DNA from: Ectobius pallidus
Lineage: Eukaryota; Arthropoda; Insecta; Blattodea; Ectobiidae
Length of the DNA: 64,000 bases
NCBI GenBank assembly: GCA_964059195.1
Contig: CAXKWD010000011.1
Coordinates: forward strand, 11,688,451 to 11,752,450
Direction: 5' to 3'
This document shows, piece by piece, positions 1 to 12,300 of this stretch. The position numbers were made by a program, and so were the translations under genes. Under the pieces are notes generated by a model. It was not told the origin of the DNA, did not search any database, and was given only the letters and a program-made list of their open reading frames with translations. Each line of letters starts with the position of its first letter. Within the stretch, counting starts at the first letter, position 1.

Positions 1-167
1 CCAGAAACAAAGATATTACTTGGATGTGAAAGGGGGGAGAAATTTAGTCTAGAGGCTCAATTTAGGCTTGGAGTTCTTTCACGTGCCATAAATCTACGAC
101 ATGGGCCCCCCAGCTTAAAGTCCCTTCTGGAGAACTCCATGCTCAGGATTTTTACTTCCTGAAAAAT

Positions 168-246
168 ACATCGACCACGGCCGGGTTTGATCCAGCGACC
201 TTCAGACCCAGAGGCGGGCATGCTACCTCTAGACCACTGCAGCCGA
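168..246 (-). repeat. tRNA-derived SINE head (degenerate)
   Basis: Read on the minus strand, the segment has an A-box-like TGGTCTAGAGG followed about 45 bases later by a degenerate B box (GGATCAAACCC). It is too diverged to fold as a functional tRNA. It is read as the polymerase III promoter region of a SINE. The rest of 1-327 shows nothing else. Confidence 0.45.
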
Positions 247-327
247 CATATATATAAAATAATAATAATAAACAACAATAAGGCTATGTTACTAACATAT
301 TTTCTGTCTCGTCACTAAAGAGACTTA

Positions 328-1610
328 TGCCCGAGTGCACCATTCTCTGGTTTTCTCAGCCGTTTCGTTACCGCGGTAAACGTAATACCGGGGTATTTTC
401 AAAATCTCTGTGCACCATTGCTAAAATATCGCGGTTTGCTAATGCTTGGAAATATCGCGGTTACTCTGCTATGAAGCAAATCCCATGGAGAAATTTTGTG
501 TTGATTTGTGTTGGTATCTTCCATGGCCACTAGGTTCGCTCTCTCTCTGCACGTCTTCCAGTCACGGTGGCTCGTCTATAGGCCAAATTTCATTTATTTT
601 TTGCCTTATTGTTCAATAATAAATGTTCTTAAGGATAAAATGGAATATTATATTGGGCATATATGTCTGACTTTGAAAGTTGATTACACCTACTGGATGG
701 ACCTGGTTTGGATGAGGTCATTTCAATCGATGTTACATACAACATTTGCAAATATATGTACCATCGTTCATTCTTCAAATAGATCCCACCTGTCTGTACA
801 TTTCAATAAAATAACATTTATGTTTTAAAGAATAATTCTCACACCTGTGCAATCCAAGGCAAAGCAACACCATGAAATCTCTGTTCTGAGTTCGACATAG
901 CCTCACTTTTATTCCCGTTCGACTAGTGGAAATTTTAGGTGCAAAATCATCTACATAGCCATGAAAGGGCTGTTATAATTATGTTCGTGTGTGTGTGCAA
1001 GTATGATAAATTGATTACATACACTATATACCGGTACATAGGCTATATCGTGATGCATGTAGCCATTCACTGCAAAGTTGGCCTAGGCCCACTGGTTTTC
1101 CATATTTCATTTATTTCTTGCCTTATTGTTCAGTAATAAATGTTCATAAGGATAAAATGGATTATTATATTGCGTATATATGCCGTCTGAATTCAAACAC
1201 CATAAATACTGTAATAATCGTACTAATCGTGGTTACGCCCACTAGCCTACTCGATGGACCTGGTTTAGTTGAGGTAAGAAAGGAAGGTAATTTCAATCGA
1301 TGTTACAGCACAGTATTTGCAAAGATATGCACCATCGTTCATTCTTCAAATAGATCCCACCTGTCTCTCATTATTCTTTATATTCAATTAGCTTTTGGCC
1401 TAGATATCATAAATATGATACATTACGCTGATCTCCATCTTGGAAAGAAAACAGCGGTTTTCTCACTTTACAGCTCCTTCATGGCCGGTTTGCATCTTAC
1501 CGCGGTAAAAGTCGAAACCGAGCACGATGCAACGAAAATATGACTTTACCAGGGTAAACTAAGCAACTTTACCGCGGTATTCTGAATACCGAGATTGGTG
1601 CACTCGGCCA
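328..1610. mobile_element. PIF/Harbinger-like non-autonomous DNA element (MITE)
   Basis: Seen: terminal inverted repeats TGCCCGAGTGCACCATTCTC (left) and, on the other strand at the right end, TGGCCGAGTGCACCAATCTC, flanked by a 3-bp direct repeat TTA (325-327 and 1611-1613). Both ends carry the subterminal palindrome TACCGCGGTAA. The interior holds two diverged direct copies of a ~280-bp block about 515 bp apart (~560-830 and ~1080-1375). No transposase is readable. Known: a TTA/TAA 3-bp target duplication is typical of PIF/Harbinger. Family assignment is inferred from the duplication only. Confidence 0.65.
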
Positions 1611-2216
1611 TTATAGTTAAGTTAATCCTCTAGAGAAAAATTTGTCCTGGGATGGGTTACCGACTGCATCCACATTTCAAAACTGCCGTCACACTGTGGA
1701 TGTAAGAAGTGTATCTGTTTCTCCACCTTGCTTCATCTGAAAAATACATTCTTTAGATTTTCTTATAGTGTTCAGACATGGTGTTAGAATTATATGAGTG
1801 CCAAACAGCCTAAAAAGCATAAACTAGCACCTTCCAACAAAAACAATTCTAAAAAATTGTATTCTGCGAGAAATAATTGCAGGAAAAAATTTTTTCATCT
1901 GTGGCTTAAGAACAATGCAAATGAATTTAAGGTAGGCGTCTAATAAAGAGTTCTTGGTTCAAAATGTTATTCTTTCTTGAGATACCCTTTATCTACACAC
2001 TTCCCTGCATATTTACTGATCTCAACAATATTTTTCTACCAGGGATGAACTTTGACCTTGATTATCTTGGCTTATAAGGTAATGGGCTTATATTTAAAAT
2101 TTGGTGTCAATTGAATGCATCACTGCCTAGAACTCACAGCAAAACTAAACCTGTTTTTGATCAGTAAACGCTAAGTCCTTTAGTCCTTATTCTGATAATT
2201 TAACTCTGTTATCATC

Positions 2217-2440
2217 TTGGCGATTGCAGCCTTGGGGTTAGTGCCAATATGTCCCTTATTTTTAATTGGCAAACCTGGTAAGGTTGCATCTAACTCTGAT
2301 ACATATTTTCAATTGGCAACACTGGTGAGTTTGCATTTAACTGATGATTATTTTCAATTGGCAACCCTTGTGAGGTTGAATCTAATTCTGAAGCTTATTT
2401 TTTACTGGCAACACTGGCGAGGGATTGACAACCATTCTAT
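2217..2440. repeat. Diverged ~47-bp tandem repeat, about 4 copies
   Basis: The phrase AATTGGCAACACTGG recurs with small changes at about 2262, 2309, 2355 and 2403, each followed by GTGAGGTTGCATCTAA-like text. No coding potential is evident. Positions 1614-2216, just upstream, show no recognisable feature. Confidence 0.7.
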
Positions 2441-2444
2441 CAAT

Positions 2445-2845
2445 GAATTCCATAGACTTTTATGTTGTCTATGGAGTGAGATTAAATTTACAGGGTATGA
2501 ATGACTTCCATGCACTTTTATGTTGTCTATGGAAGGAGATTAAATTTATAGGATATGAATGATTTTTATGCTCTATAATGTTATCTATGGAGGGAGATGA
2601 AATTTATAGGGAATGAATGATTCTATGCACATTTATGTGGTCAGTGGAGGGAGAGTAAATTATTTTATAAGGTATGAATGATTTCTAAGCACTTTTATGT
2701 TGTCCAAGAAGGGAGATTAAATTTATAATGCATGAAAGATTTGTATGCACTTTTATGATGTTCATGAAGGGAGATTAAATTTATAAGGTATGAATGATTG
2801 GTATGGACTTTATGTTGTCCATGAAGGGAGATTACATTTATACAC
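2445..2845. repeat. Minisatellite, ~58-bp unit, about 7 copies
   Basis: Repeated unit TATGTTGTCTATGGAGGGAG followed by ATTAAATTTATAGG and TATGAATGATT. Copies start at about 2461, 2519 and 2577 and continue to ~2840 with increasing drift. The array directly follows the 47-bp array and lies in the 3' part of the PP2C-like gene, so it is probably intronic. Confidence 0.8.
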
Positions 2846-3131
2846 ACACTGTAAAATTCAATTTCTCTGCCACTTCTTATAAATACAGAAAACACTAATA
2901 AATATGGATTCATAATACCGTACTACACATAATTACTGTTTACTAAAAACAGAAACTTCTAATGCAGGAGAAGTGGAGAAGAACAAAACCCAATTTCTTA
3001 CTTATCTAGTCTAGGGATGTCCATGGAGGGGACTTCATCCTAATATTAGACCAAATAACTTTTAACTTTCCATTTTTAGTAGGTAGGGACATTTTCAAAG
3101 AATGACATGGGACTGAGGCTCTGCTACTCAC

Positions 3132-3333
3132 CCTTTGTAATCTCCCTCACACCATGTTGTGCACTATAAACATATGACAGGCTATCTCCTACGTTGCAGA
3201 TGCAGGCGATATACCTATCCGTATCTGCTAAAGGCAATACTAGGGCCGTAGTAAGCGTAGTTAGCATTCCTGCTTCCTGCAGAATAAGACTGTGAGCAGC
3301 GTGGAATGAGCGAAGCAACGAAACGAACACCTC
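3132..3333 (-). CDS. PP2C-like gene, coding exon 5
   Basis: Acceptor TTACTTTCAG|GAG starts [20 protein letters not shown], then [20 protein letters not shown] and [20 protein letters not shown]. The donor is AAAGG|GTGAGT (phase 1). NVGDS is the conserved PP2C strand bearing an aspartate. The protein needs further C-terminal exons that lie outside the window. Confidence 0.87.
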
Positions 3334-6300
3334 CTGAAAGTAAAATCATCCAACCTTTTATATACCAGTTCATAGTTATCTTGTTTATACAACAAATTTT
3401 CTTATTCTATAGGAATTTAAAGTTTTTTAAACATTAATAATAAATAGATTTATGCAACTACTCATGACATGTTTACACTTTTGAAAATCATATTTAAAAA
3501 CAGGATTTCCATGCACTATCAAATTTTAAAATAGGCATGCCTTAATGCACTACGAAATGACCAACAATGAGTTTCAAATGACAGGCGACTTGGCCTTCGC
3601 TTGTTCTGATATGCAGACCAATCAAAGCCAAGCAATGTTGCCGAACTGTATTTCCATGGTCAGCCTGCGTAGCCATGAAGGAAAAATTTTGACTTTGAAA
3701 TATGACTTCGTTACAAGAAAATATTAACATACTTCCTGCATGAGTGTTACAATATACTATTCCCAAACTGGAAACTTTCCCCAACTTTTTAATGCAAATG
3801 GAGTGTGCTATCAGTCCCTCAACAGCCATTTCATAAAATATGGGAATTTTTCCCTCAAAGAGAGAAGTTATAAAATTATTGTAATTGGGTGGTCAAAATT
3901 AAGTTTAAAACCTGAAATTCTCTGAATATTAAGGATTTAGGTGTATCTGAAGTGGTTTCATGTGTAAAATCGGTTGATTTACTTATTTATTGCGTTGAAT
4001 TACTTTATTATTTTTGCCATTTTTAGCACGATTTTAACACTCTTTAATACCAAGTAGTCAAGAGTAATCACTAATCAGCTATGTCCATTTTCATTTGAGA
4101 AAATATACATCTTAAGGTACAATTTGGTATAAGATTAACTTAAAAAAATGTGTGTGGTTAGTTACTATGTAAAATAACAAACAAGGGAATTTTTGTCCCA
4201 CCCGTAACAGTGATAGTTTTGTTAAATTATTATTGATGAGTTAAATAAATGTTCTGACAACCTGGAAACAGTTTATAATTTATATTTAATCCCTCATACC
4301 TTCATTAATAACAACATTAAGACCCTAACAGTAATAGGAGAACAGAAAATGAACTTTTGTTTTGAATCATTAAAATCAGTGTCCAAATTATGTCCCACCC
4401 ATAACAGATTTTGAGAAACAAATTTAAAATATTTAAAATAAATTTTAAATAATGCTTTGCATGTAGTGTGGAGGAGAAGGCATTGTAAATTTTACAGAAT
4501 GTGAAGAACCAATTCTAGTTTATTATTTAAGATATGTTGTAAACAAAAATAGTTTTTATAATTTGCTAGAATGTCCCACCCGTAATTATGAAATGGCTGT
4601 CAAGTTATATAGTTACTCAAGTTGTGGCATAAGAGCAATGCACTGAAATATTGAAATTATGAGGATCTCTCACCGTAGTGTTGGTAATGTTGCCAGTAGT
4701 AAATACTGCCTTGTTCAGGTAGTCAATACAACCATGAACTGCGCTTCTTGCAGCAACACAAGCTTTCTCTCCCCAGTTGACGCCGTCAGCAAGAGCAAGT
4801 ATGGCAGAATTAGTTCTGGCAACAATCCCAAAGCAGTCCGCTATAGGACTTCCAGCATGAAGCTTGGTAAGAGGATGTCTCTCATACAGAGTGGTGGCAG
4901 CACCAAACGCTCTAGAGTGAGGACGATTCCAATCCAAGACTCCAGCAATATCAGCAAGAGGAGAAATTCCACGATGACCACCATCTGTTGAGAGAAAATT
5001 CTGAGAGTACACATCCATTCATTTCACTGATTACAAAAATAATGCAATGCAGGGTTTGCCAAAATCCATTAACTTTCTGAAACATCTTCACTACTGAAGA
5101 AAAATTACACTATTACAAATTAAAACTTTTTCTACGGATATAAAAATAAATAATATTTTCCTGAGTATGGTGTGCTAAATTCAAAAATGAATTTTGTTTT
5201 GCTGTATCATATTTGGTTATTTGCCAATTTAAACGGTGTCAGTAACCATCCTCAGCTCAAGTTATATGAATATGCCTCCCTCTGCCCTCAACAGGTTAAA
5301 GAAAAGGATTACTTGAAATCTTTTTCTTTACAAGCTTCCTCTGCTCTGGCCTATATATAGAAACACAGCTGAGGTAGAATCAGGTGATAACCCACAAGAA
5401 ATCACCAATGCATGAAACATTATAAATTCTCGAACTTCTGCAAATAGACAATTCAGCACTTCTTGCCCATTATTTGCAAAATAGGGAAGCGCTCCATATC
5501 TTTCTGAACAAGTATTTGAAACTCAGCATCTTCTATTTCCATTTACTTCATTTGATGAAACAGAAATTTCTGTTGTATATCCAAATACAGTATTGTTGTA
5601 GCTAGTTTCACCAAAAATGAAAGGATCAAAATCTTTTTTCAAAACACATGAACACAATCTTGTTGAGTTAGTGCTCCAAATAATATCACTCTTGATTCAT
5701 AATCATTAATTCTGCGAGTGTGTGGTTGGTGTTTTTCACTACATAGCAATACTTGATAGAAACTGCGGAAGTGTTTGGCACATACAAACACACCGAATCA
5801 GTTTAAAACTCCACAGCAGTAACTTTGTTATTTTACATTTCTAGTTATGTTCACGTTAAATGATGTAAGAAAATCTCAAGCAAGGTTACTCAAATGCAAA
5901 ATACATTACTCATTCACAATTTTTGAACTTCACCTTCCATTAATAACAAAACGGTACTGATAGTATTCACCCTGTGAGTTGAGAATCCATACTTTCTTTC
6001 AATACAACAAAATATTTCATGCATTTGTAAGTCAATTCTACCAAAACTCAAATAAATTCCGCATTTAATTTTATCAAAACCATGGCACAATATGTTTCTC
6101 TCATTCTGAAACGTTCTACTAATGGTTAAAATCACAACTCGTGTGACTATAATGCAGAATGGTTCTCACCACTACCATGCAAAAGAAGACACACAGAAGT
6201 AAAGAATTTTGAAAAATCTTCATCCTTAAAAACCAAGAGAAAGCCATGAATTTTGAATTTTGAATTTCCACCATCCAATGACTTGATTAAGAAATCCATC

Positions 6301-9300
6301 CTGCATAACCAGATGGCATCAGTGCAGCAACAGGTACAAGAAACAGCAGTCGGCCATTAGCTGAGGATGGGAATTATCCGAACATCAACTATCCGGATCA
6401 CTTTGAGGCTGTATTTTAGTGGTTTTTGCAGCAGCGATCATTGGCAAACCATCTTGCAGGGCTGATGATTGCGAAACAGCAAACTTTTAGCTGACAAAAT
6501 CGACAGTTTCTCAGGGATGTAACTGATTCTGATCGATATGTTCAAGATGTGACACTTTAAGAAAGTACGGTACTGTACAATTTAGTATCTTTAAAAAATA
6601 AATGACCTTTTTCATGATTTATCCAATTCCTCAGATATTTTTATTATCCAGATCGGGTCTGGTCCAAATTAATTTGAATAATTGGAGTTCTACTGTAGTC
6701 TTAAAAACTACTCTAAATGAAGTAAATGTTACAAAACCAGACATTTTATTCATATTGCAATGCTTTCTTTTCAATTATTGTAACCTCGCTTGTATTTAAT
6801 AATAAATCATTATCTTTTCCTTGGTTTCAGGATATACCGTACCTTACAATATTCAGATTTGGGATTTTGATTAAAATAAAGTGGAAACACGGAATACCAT
6901 AGTTGGGAGCTCAACTGTTTAATAAAACCACATTTAACAGCAAATGCAAATGCAGAATTAAGCGCAAATAAAAAGATGTGTTCAGCACACTACTGGAGTT
7001 TATAACAGCATCTTTACATCTAATATGACTATATGTCTGGGTGCAAAAAAAAATCACGATTTTGATTTAAAAAAAATCAAAATCAATTGTTTTTTAATGG
7101 GATTTATTTGATTTAAATCTGATTTTTTCTTCAATTTTACATTTTTACCAAGCCTGTAGTTCACCTTCAGTCAGTCTCACATTATTGATGGTGGATGTGT
7201 TCACGGTATTCATTTGAATCTGCAAGTACTTCAAAATATTTCAGTAAATTGGTAACATAATTCTTTTCTTTGATAACCATGTTCTTTTTGTGCATCAACT
7301 ATCATCTATCATTACCAGGGCCCGGATTCTGATGACTTAAAAATGTTTGAAAAATGACCTATAAAATGACCCTAAATTTTAAAGAAAATGACTTAATAAT
7401 TATAAAAGATGACCTAAAACTGATATTTTATTTATAAAAAATTATTATTGTACACACAAAGTTTTAGACTAATTTTAGAATAATTGTAAAAACTGTAAAT
7501 AACTGTAATGGTGTGATTGTTTTTTTCTCACGGAAATTTATACTGGCACTGAGGAGTCAAACTTCGGCATTTCCTTTTGCGGTCTGCCGGATTATTGTTT
7601 ATTGAGGGTAAACAGTAGTTTGCACTTTCAAATCCAAGTAGGTGCCAAGACAATCTAATAACAATAGTAATACAATTCAAAAATTTGGCGTTTCTTTGAT
7701 TCTCATTTCAGACGAGACACGACAACACTTTTCCTTCTTGCATTAAACAAACAACACTTCAAAGAAAGAACTGCTAGCGACGAAAATAGTTAATACACTC
7801 AATGTAAATGCATGAAAGTGACTAAATAAGGAAGCAAATGACATGAAAATGACTAAATAATGATGTAAAATTGAAATAAATGCCCTAAAAATATGAAATT
7901 GCATAAAATGACAAAAACGACCTAATAAAAATGTATTTCTATAATCTAGAGGCCATGATTAGGATTTATCTACAAGTTGGCAATGTCTATGCAGCATCAA
8001 TAAAAAGATGACATGTCATTAGAATCCGGTCCCTGATCATTACCCTTCTACATCTTATTTATTGAACAGCTTGGTGGCAAATATCCTATTCTGGATTTTC
8101 CTATTGTATAATGACTTTCTATGCATTTATATGATAATTTTCATTCTTAACAGCAAGTGTGTTGCTTGTGTTTCTTACCATCTCTCTTGTCATCAGGTAG
8201 ATTTCCTGTTGAATGAAATTTGGTGGCCAGGTGGGCTAGTCTACCCTTTGACACCACATATTCCTTAAAACGTTTCAGCACACACCAGGAATATTCACTA
8301 TTTTTTCTTTTGCACACTATGTTTTATTGACACCATTTGTTTGCGGTTTGCTGTTTCATATTTTACTACCGTATGTTTTGGTGTTGAAATGTTCATACAA
8401 TGCAATAAAATTAATTTTGGTTGACTTGACTTCTTTACTTTAATGGTTCTCTTGAAGCCCATGTGAGCAAATAATTACGAGATCTTTCTTCTTTATGCAA
8501 ACACTATTTTTGTTGTTGCTATTTCATCTTCATTCTAAATTTTCGAACAACTCACTGTACTTTAACTTGTAACCTTATATTATTTTATAATGTAGAAATG
8601 TTCTTTAATTTTGTTCACAACTAAATTTAAAAACACTCATATACTCATTTTTAGCTCATTTACAGAATGCTACAATGAGTTATGTCTCGCAACTGACACA
8701 TAACGAACTATACAATTTTTATAGTTAATGTTAACATGGCATAAACTTGGGGAGAGCATATAAAAACAGAGTATAAAAATGACTCACTCACGCTGAATCT
8801 ATCACATTTCATTCATGTAAATAACATCATTTATCAAGTTTTGAAGAAGTACATGTTTCACGTCATCTAGCCCACATGAAATACAAATTAACTTATGAGA
8901 AATCAGACTTCACAGTTAGATGGAAAGGTCAGAGTTGTATCGATATTTTGTGTAACTCATTTCCTTTTTTTGCATTTATAGCCTTTTGAAAAAGTGCTCA
9001 ACAATTTCTTCTAGATCTGCAGACATGTTGAAACATACAGTACTTACAAGTCTTTTCAATTCTAAATGCATAATGCAGCAGAAGGAACTGTTTGTAGCAT
9101 AACAGAATTCTGCAACCTGCTTATCTAAGTCCTCTTTCTGTTTTTTGCTAGTTTGGACAACAAAGGGAATGGGCTGGCTTTGCTTGATTTCAGATGGTCC
9201 ATCAGACAAGCGACTAAACAGAGGCTCGTCCTATGATCCAAACATGAGGTGCACCTGCGTGAATGCTACGGAGCTGTTGCTGCACAGGATTTAAAAATTC

Positions 9301-12300
9301 CCACCCCACTATCCTAACAAGCAGACCATGACGTCATATCCAAAGTATCCATCTGACAGCAGAAAAGGAAAATACTGTCACAGTATTCTTTCCTAAATAA
9401 TAAATCACTTTTTGCATAAAATGAAAATGAACACATGTGCCTTATCAACGTTTCAATAATGTCATAATATAATTTTAACCTACGCAAGTACCGTGTAAAA
9501 AGATTTGGTATCCTCATTTTCTTCTTTATTATCTTGTTTCTGTTAAATTTTTGAATATGTAATCTTAACTTCATTCTAGCGACTGATTCCTGCATTTAGA
9601 ATTCATGGCTTTTCCACTTGAAGTGGGAAGCTTTTTAAATTCCCCCCATACTGGATTGAATTTTTGGCCTGTATCACTCATTTTAAATTAACAGTAACAC
9701 GCTCAATAAAGTGACTCATCTATTAGAAGAAGAGGTATCTTTGAATGTAGGCAGAGATGAAATAATTGCTATGGGGCTACAACAGTCAACAGATGTTAAC
9801 TCATTAGTGCCAGGAAACAAAGTAAACATAACACAGGCAGCAGTTTGAATTTAAACTACAATGAACTACAAGCAATAAGAAAGTAAAATTGATTTTAAGG
9901 AGTTGATTTTTATAAGAATTTGAACAATAATGGAATACAGATAATAATAATATAATAGTAAGAAATCGAACTGGTTTTTATTATAAAAACCAACAGATTT
10001 AAATCTTCATTTATCATTGCACCCTGTGAATATATGCATAGTCATCACATTGAAATAAATGCCACTAATACCAAAAAAACATAACCTAAGAAGTAAAATT
10101 GGTTTACATTTTACATAGCAACTACTTTGAGCACGGGAACTGCTGTGCAACTAACACAAAGTACAGTGAAGAGTAACTTTTTAAACATATCATTTCTAAT
10201 ACCAATTCATTTTATCCAATCAATTCATGCTAAATCTGAATGCATAACAAATATCATATTAGATGAAAAGATGTACTACTATTGACTTAACAGTTACAGG
10301 CAAGGACTGGACACAAGATTACCAAATTGCATAGCCCTTCCAGATGAGTAAAATGCCAATGATAATATATAAAAAGCACAATTTGCTGAAAAAGACAATG
10401 CCCCATCTCATCAAATAGATTTCAAATTAACCATATATATTTTGTTCCATTTTTTAAAATGTTTACTTTATTACCACAGGATTTTTGGTCTTACAGCTGG
10501 AAGTGGAACAAAAGATTATGATAACTTAAAATCTATTTGTCGCATGCCATGCGAGAGCATGCAGCTATCAGGCAACTTACCACCATGTCTGTGGCTTGTC
10601 GTAGTGGTCACACTGCCTCTTGAGAGAGGTGCGCTTTTAGACTTCCTGATGGGAGTGAACCCGATGCCCGTTGCATATTCAGCTGGTGGAGGTATCACAA
10701 AGTCTAACGGTGAGTTCTGTTTGAAAATGGACTCTGTACCATCGTCCATCTCTGCATTTCCATTCATTTCTACCAAGCAAGGATCTGCTTTCAGTACATC
10801 TATGGCCTGGTACACCATGTCTTCACCAGATCTTACATTCAAGTTTGAGTCCTCCTCTCCCGAAGCCTGCAGGTCTGAAACGCTTGTATGAACAGATCTC
10901 TTTCCTACGCTGAACACAGACCCTGCTGCCCGGATATGCATCACAGAGTTGTCAATAGGATGTGCTGGTGGTCTTATGGTGAACCATCGCCCATATCCAG
11001 GGCTGAATATACAGTCGCTAGATGACACTAAAGGAAGGAAATCCATCACCGAGGGAATATTTCCTAAGCTGATAAATTTGTAGGAAATAAGAGATAAAGC
11101 TTTTAAAGAGAAGGAATACCAACTGAATTTAAGGAGTGCAGAACATGAAAGAAATCCTAAAGTAGAAAAGTGTACATGATAATTCACAATATGAAATAGC
11201 TCTCAGTGCAAAAAATAGTTGAAGATAAATAATGTGGGTTACCTTGTAGTAAGTGTAAATAAGCTTATTTTGCCTTCAAATTTGTCATTTTTAAAAGGAA
11301 CTATTTTCTGATAAACCCATATAGAAAAAGAAAGAAAGGAAAAAAAAAAAATGTTAAATTTCATGGTTCGAAGTCATGGGAAGAAAGGTTCCTTTTCTCT
11401 CTCTCTCTTTTTTATCCATTCTCACAAAGAAAGGTGACTTAGGGTAACAAGGAGATACAAGTTCTGTGAATCTCACATCTCTTATGTAAGTACCGGTACC
11501 TACACCATTCAGAAGCCATTTACATCCCAAACGTAATTTAAAAACGTATTTATTTCATAATTTTAACTTTAAGGGCTGTGATCACCAACACGGATAAAAA
11601 TGTCTAGTTACCTTTGACGACAAAAACTAAGATTATATCATTATCTTAGTAAATAAATCTTTCAACTATCACCACATGTTTATTATCTCAATATTCAATA
11701 GCTTGGATTTTGTCTGCTTCTACGCTGACGCTTAACATTCACCAAAGTCACCTAGCAGGCGTTATGTAAAACAGCAGCAAAAATATAACTACCAGCATGC
11801 CTCTTACTGTTATTCCAGCAATGTTTAACATCTGAAAATATCCACATGGAATACAGAAGACCCCATTTATCCGATCTTCAATCAACCAAAACCTGGATTA
11901 ACCGAAACAGATACTTTTTGTCCACTTTGAGGAATTTGTTTTGGTAGACCTGTACTTAAAAACACAATAAAAGACGAGACAGACAGACAAAGATGCTGTA
12001 GTTTCTTGCAGTAAAAACATCAAAACCTGATCCTTTTTAACAGGTCATTAATATGTTTATCTTTTACGAGGTCTTTTAGTGAACAACAAGGTCGGTACAT
12101 AAAAATAGAGATCGGTTACATTGTTTCGTTGGCGAAAAATTAAAGTTTCCTCACTCTCTCTCCCCCTCTGTGCCCTCTGCCAACTTGAAAAAACATCACC
12201 AAAAATCAGTAGGCCTACATTTTTTTTTTCCAGTGTTTTGATTACAACTTCGTTCTCATTCATCTTACTCCAAAAATGTTACTGTCTGACCTATAGAGGA

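Larger units (their letters stand above)
4985..10580 (-). other. Intron 3 of PP2C-like gene
   Basis: Contains the Tigger remnant, the 720-bp hAT MITE and the hAT relic listed separately. The rest (4985-6360, 8044-8975, 9251-10580) is AT-rich with no gene, RNA or clear repeat that I can support. Confidence 0.7.

Noticed and set aside
2217..2913. Open frames over the minisatellites
   Set aside because: They follow the tandem repeats and have no other support.
8976..9209. Open frame ending in KRL|GTAAGT as an extra exon of the PP2C-like gene
   Set aside because: Its phase (0) does not fit between exon 3 (phase 1) and exon 4 (needs 2 bases), exons 3 and 4 join directly in frame, and its text resembles hAT transposases.
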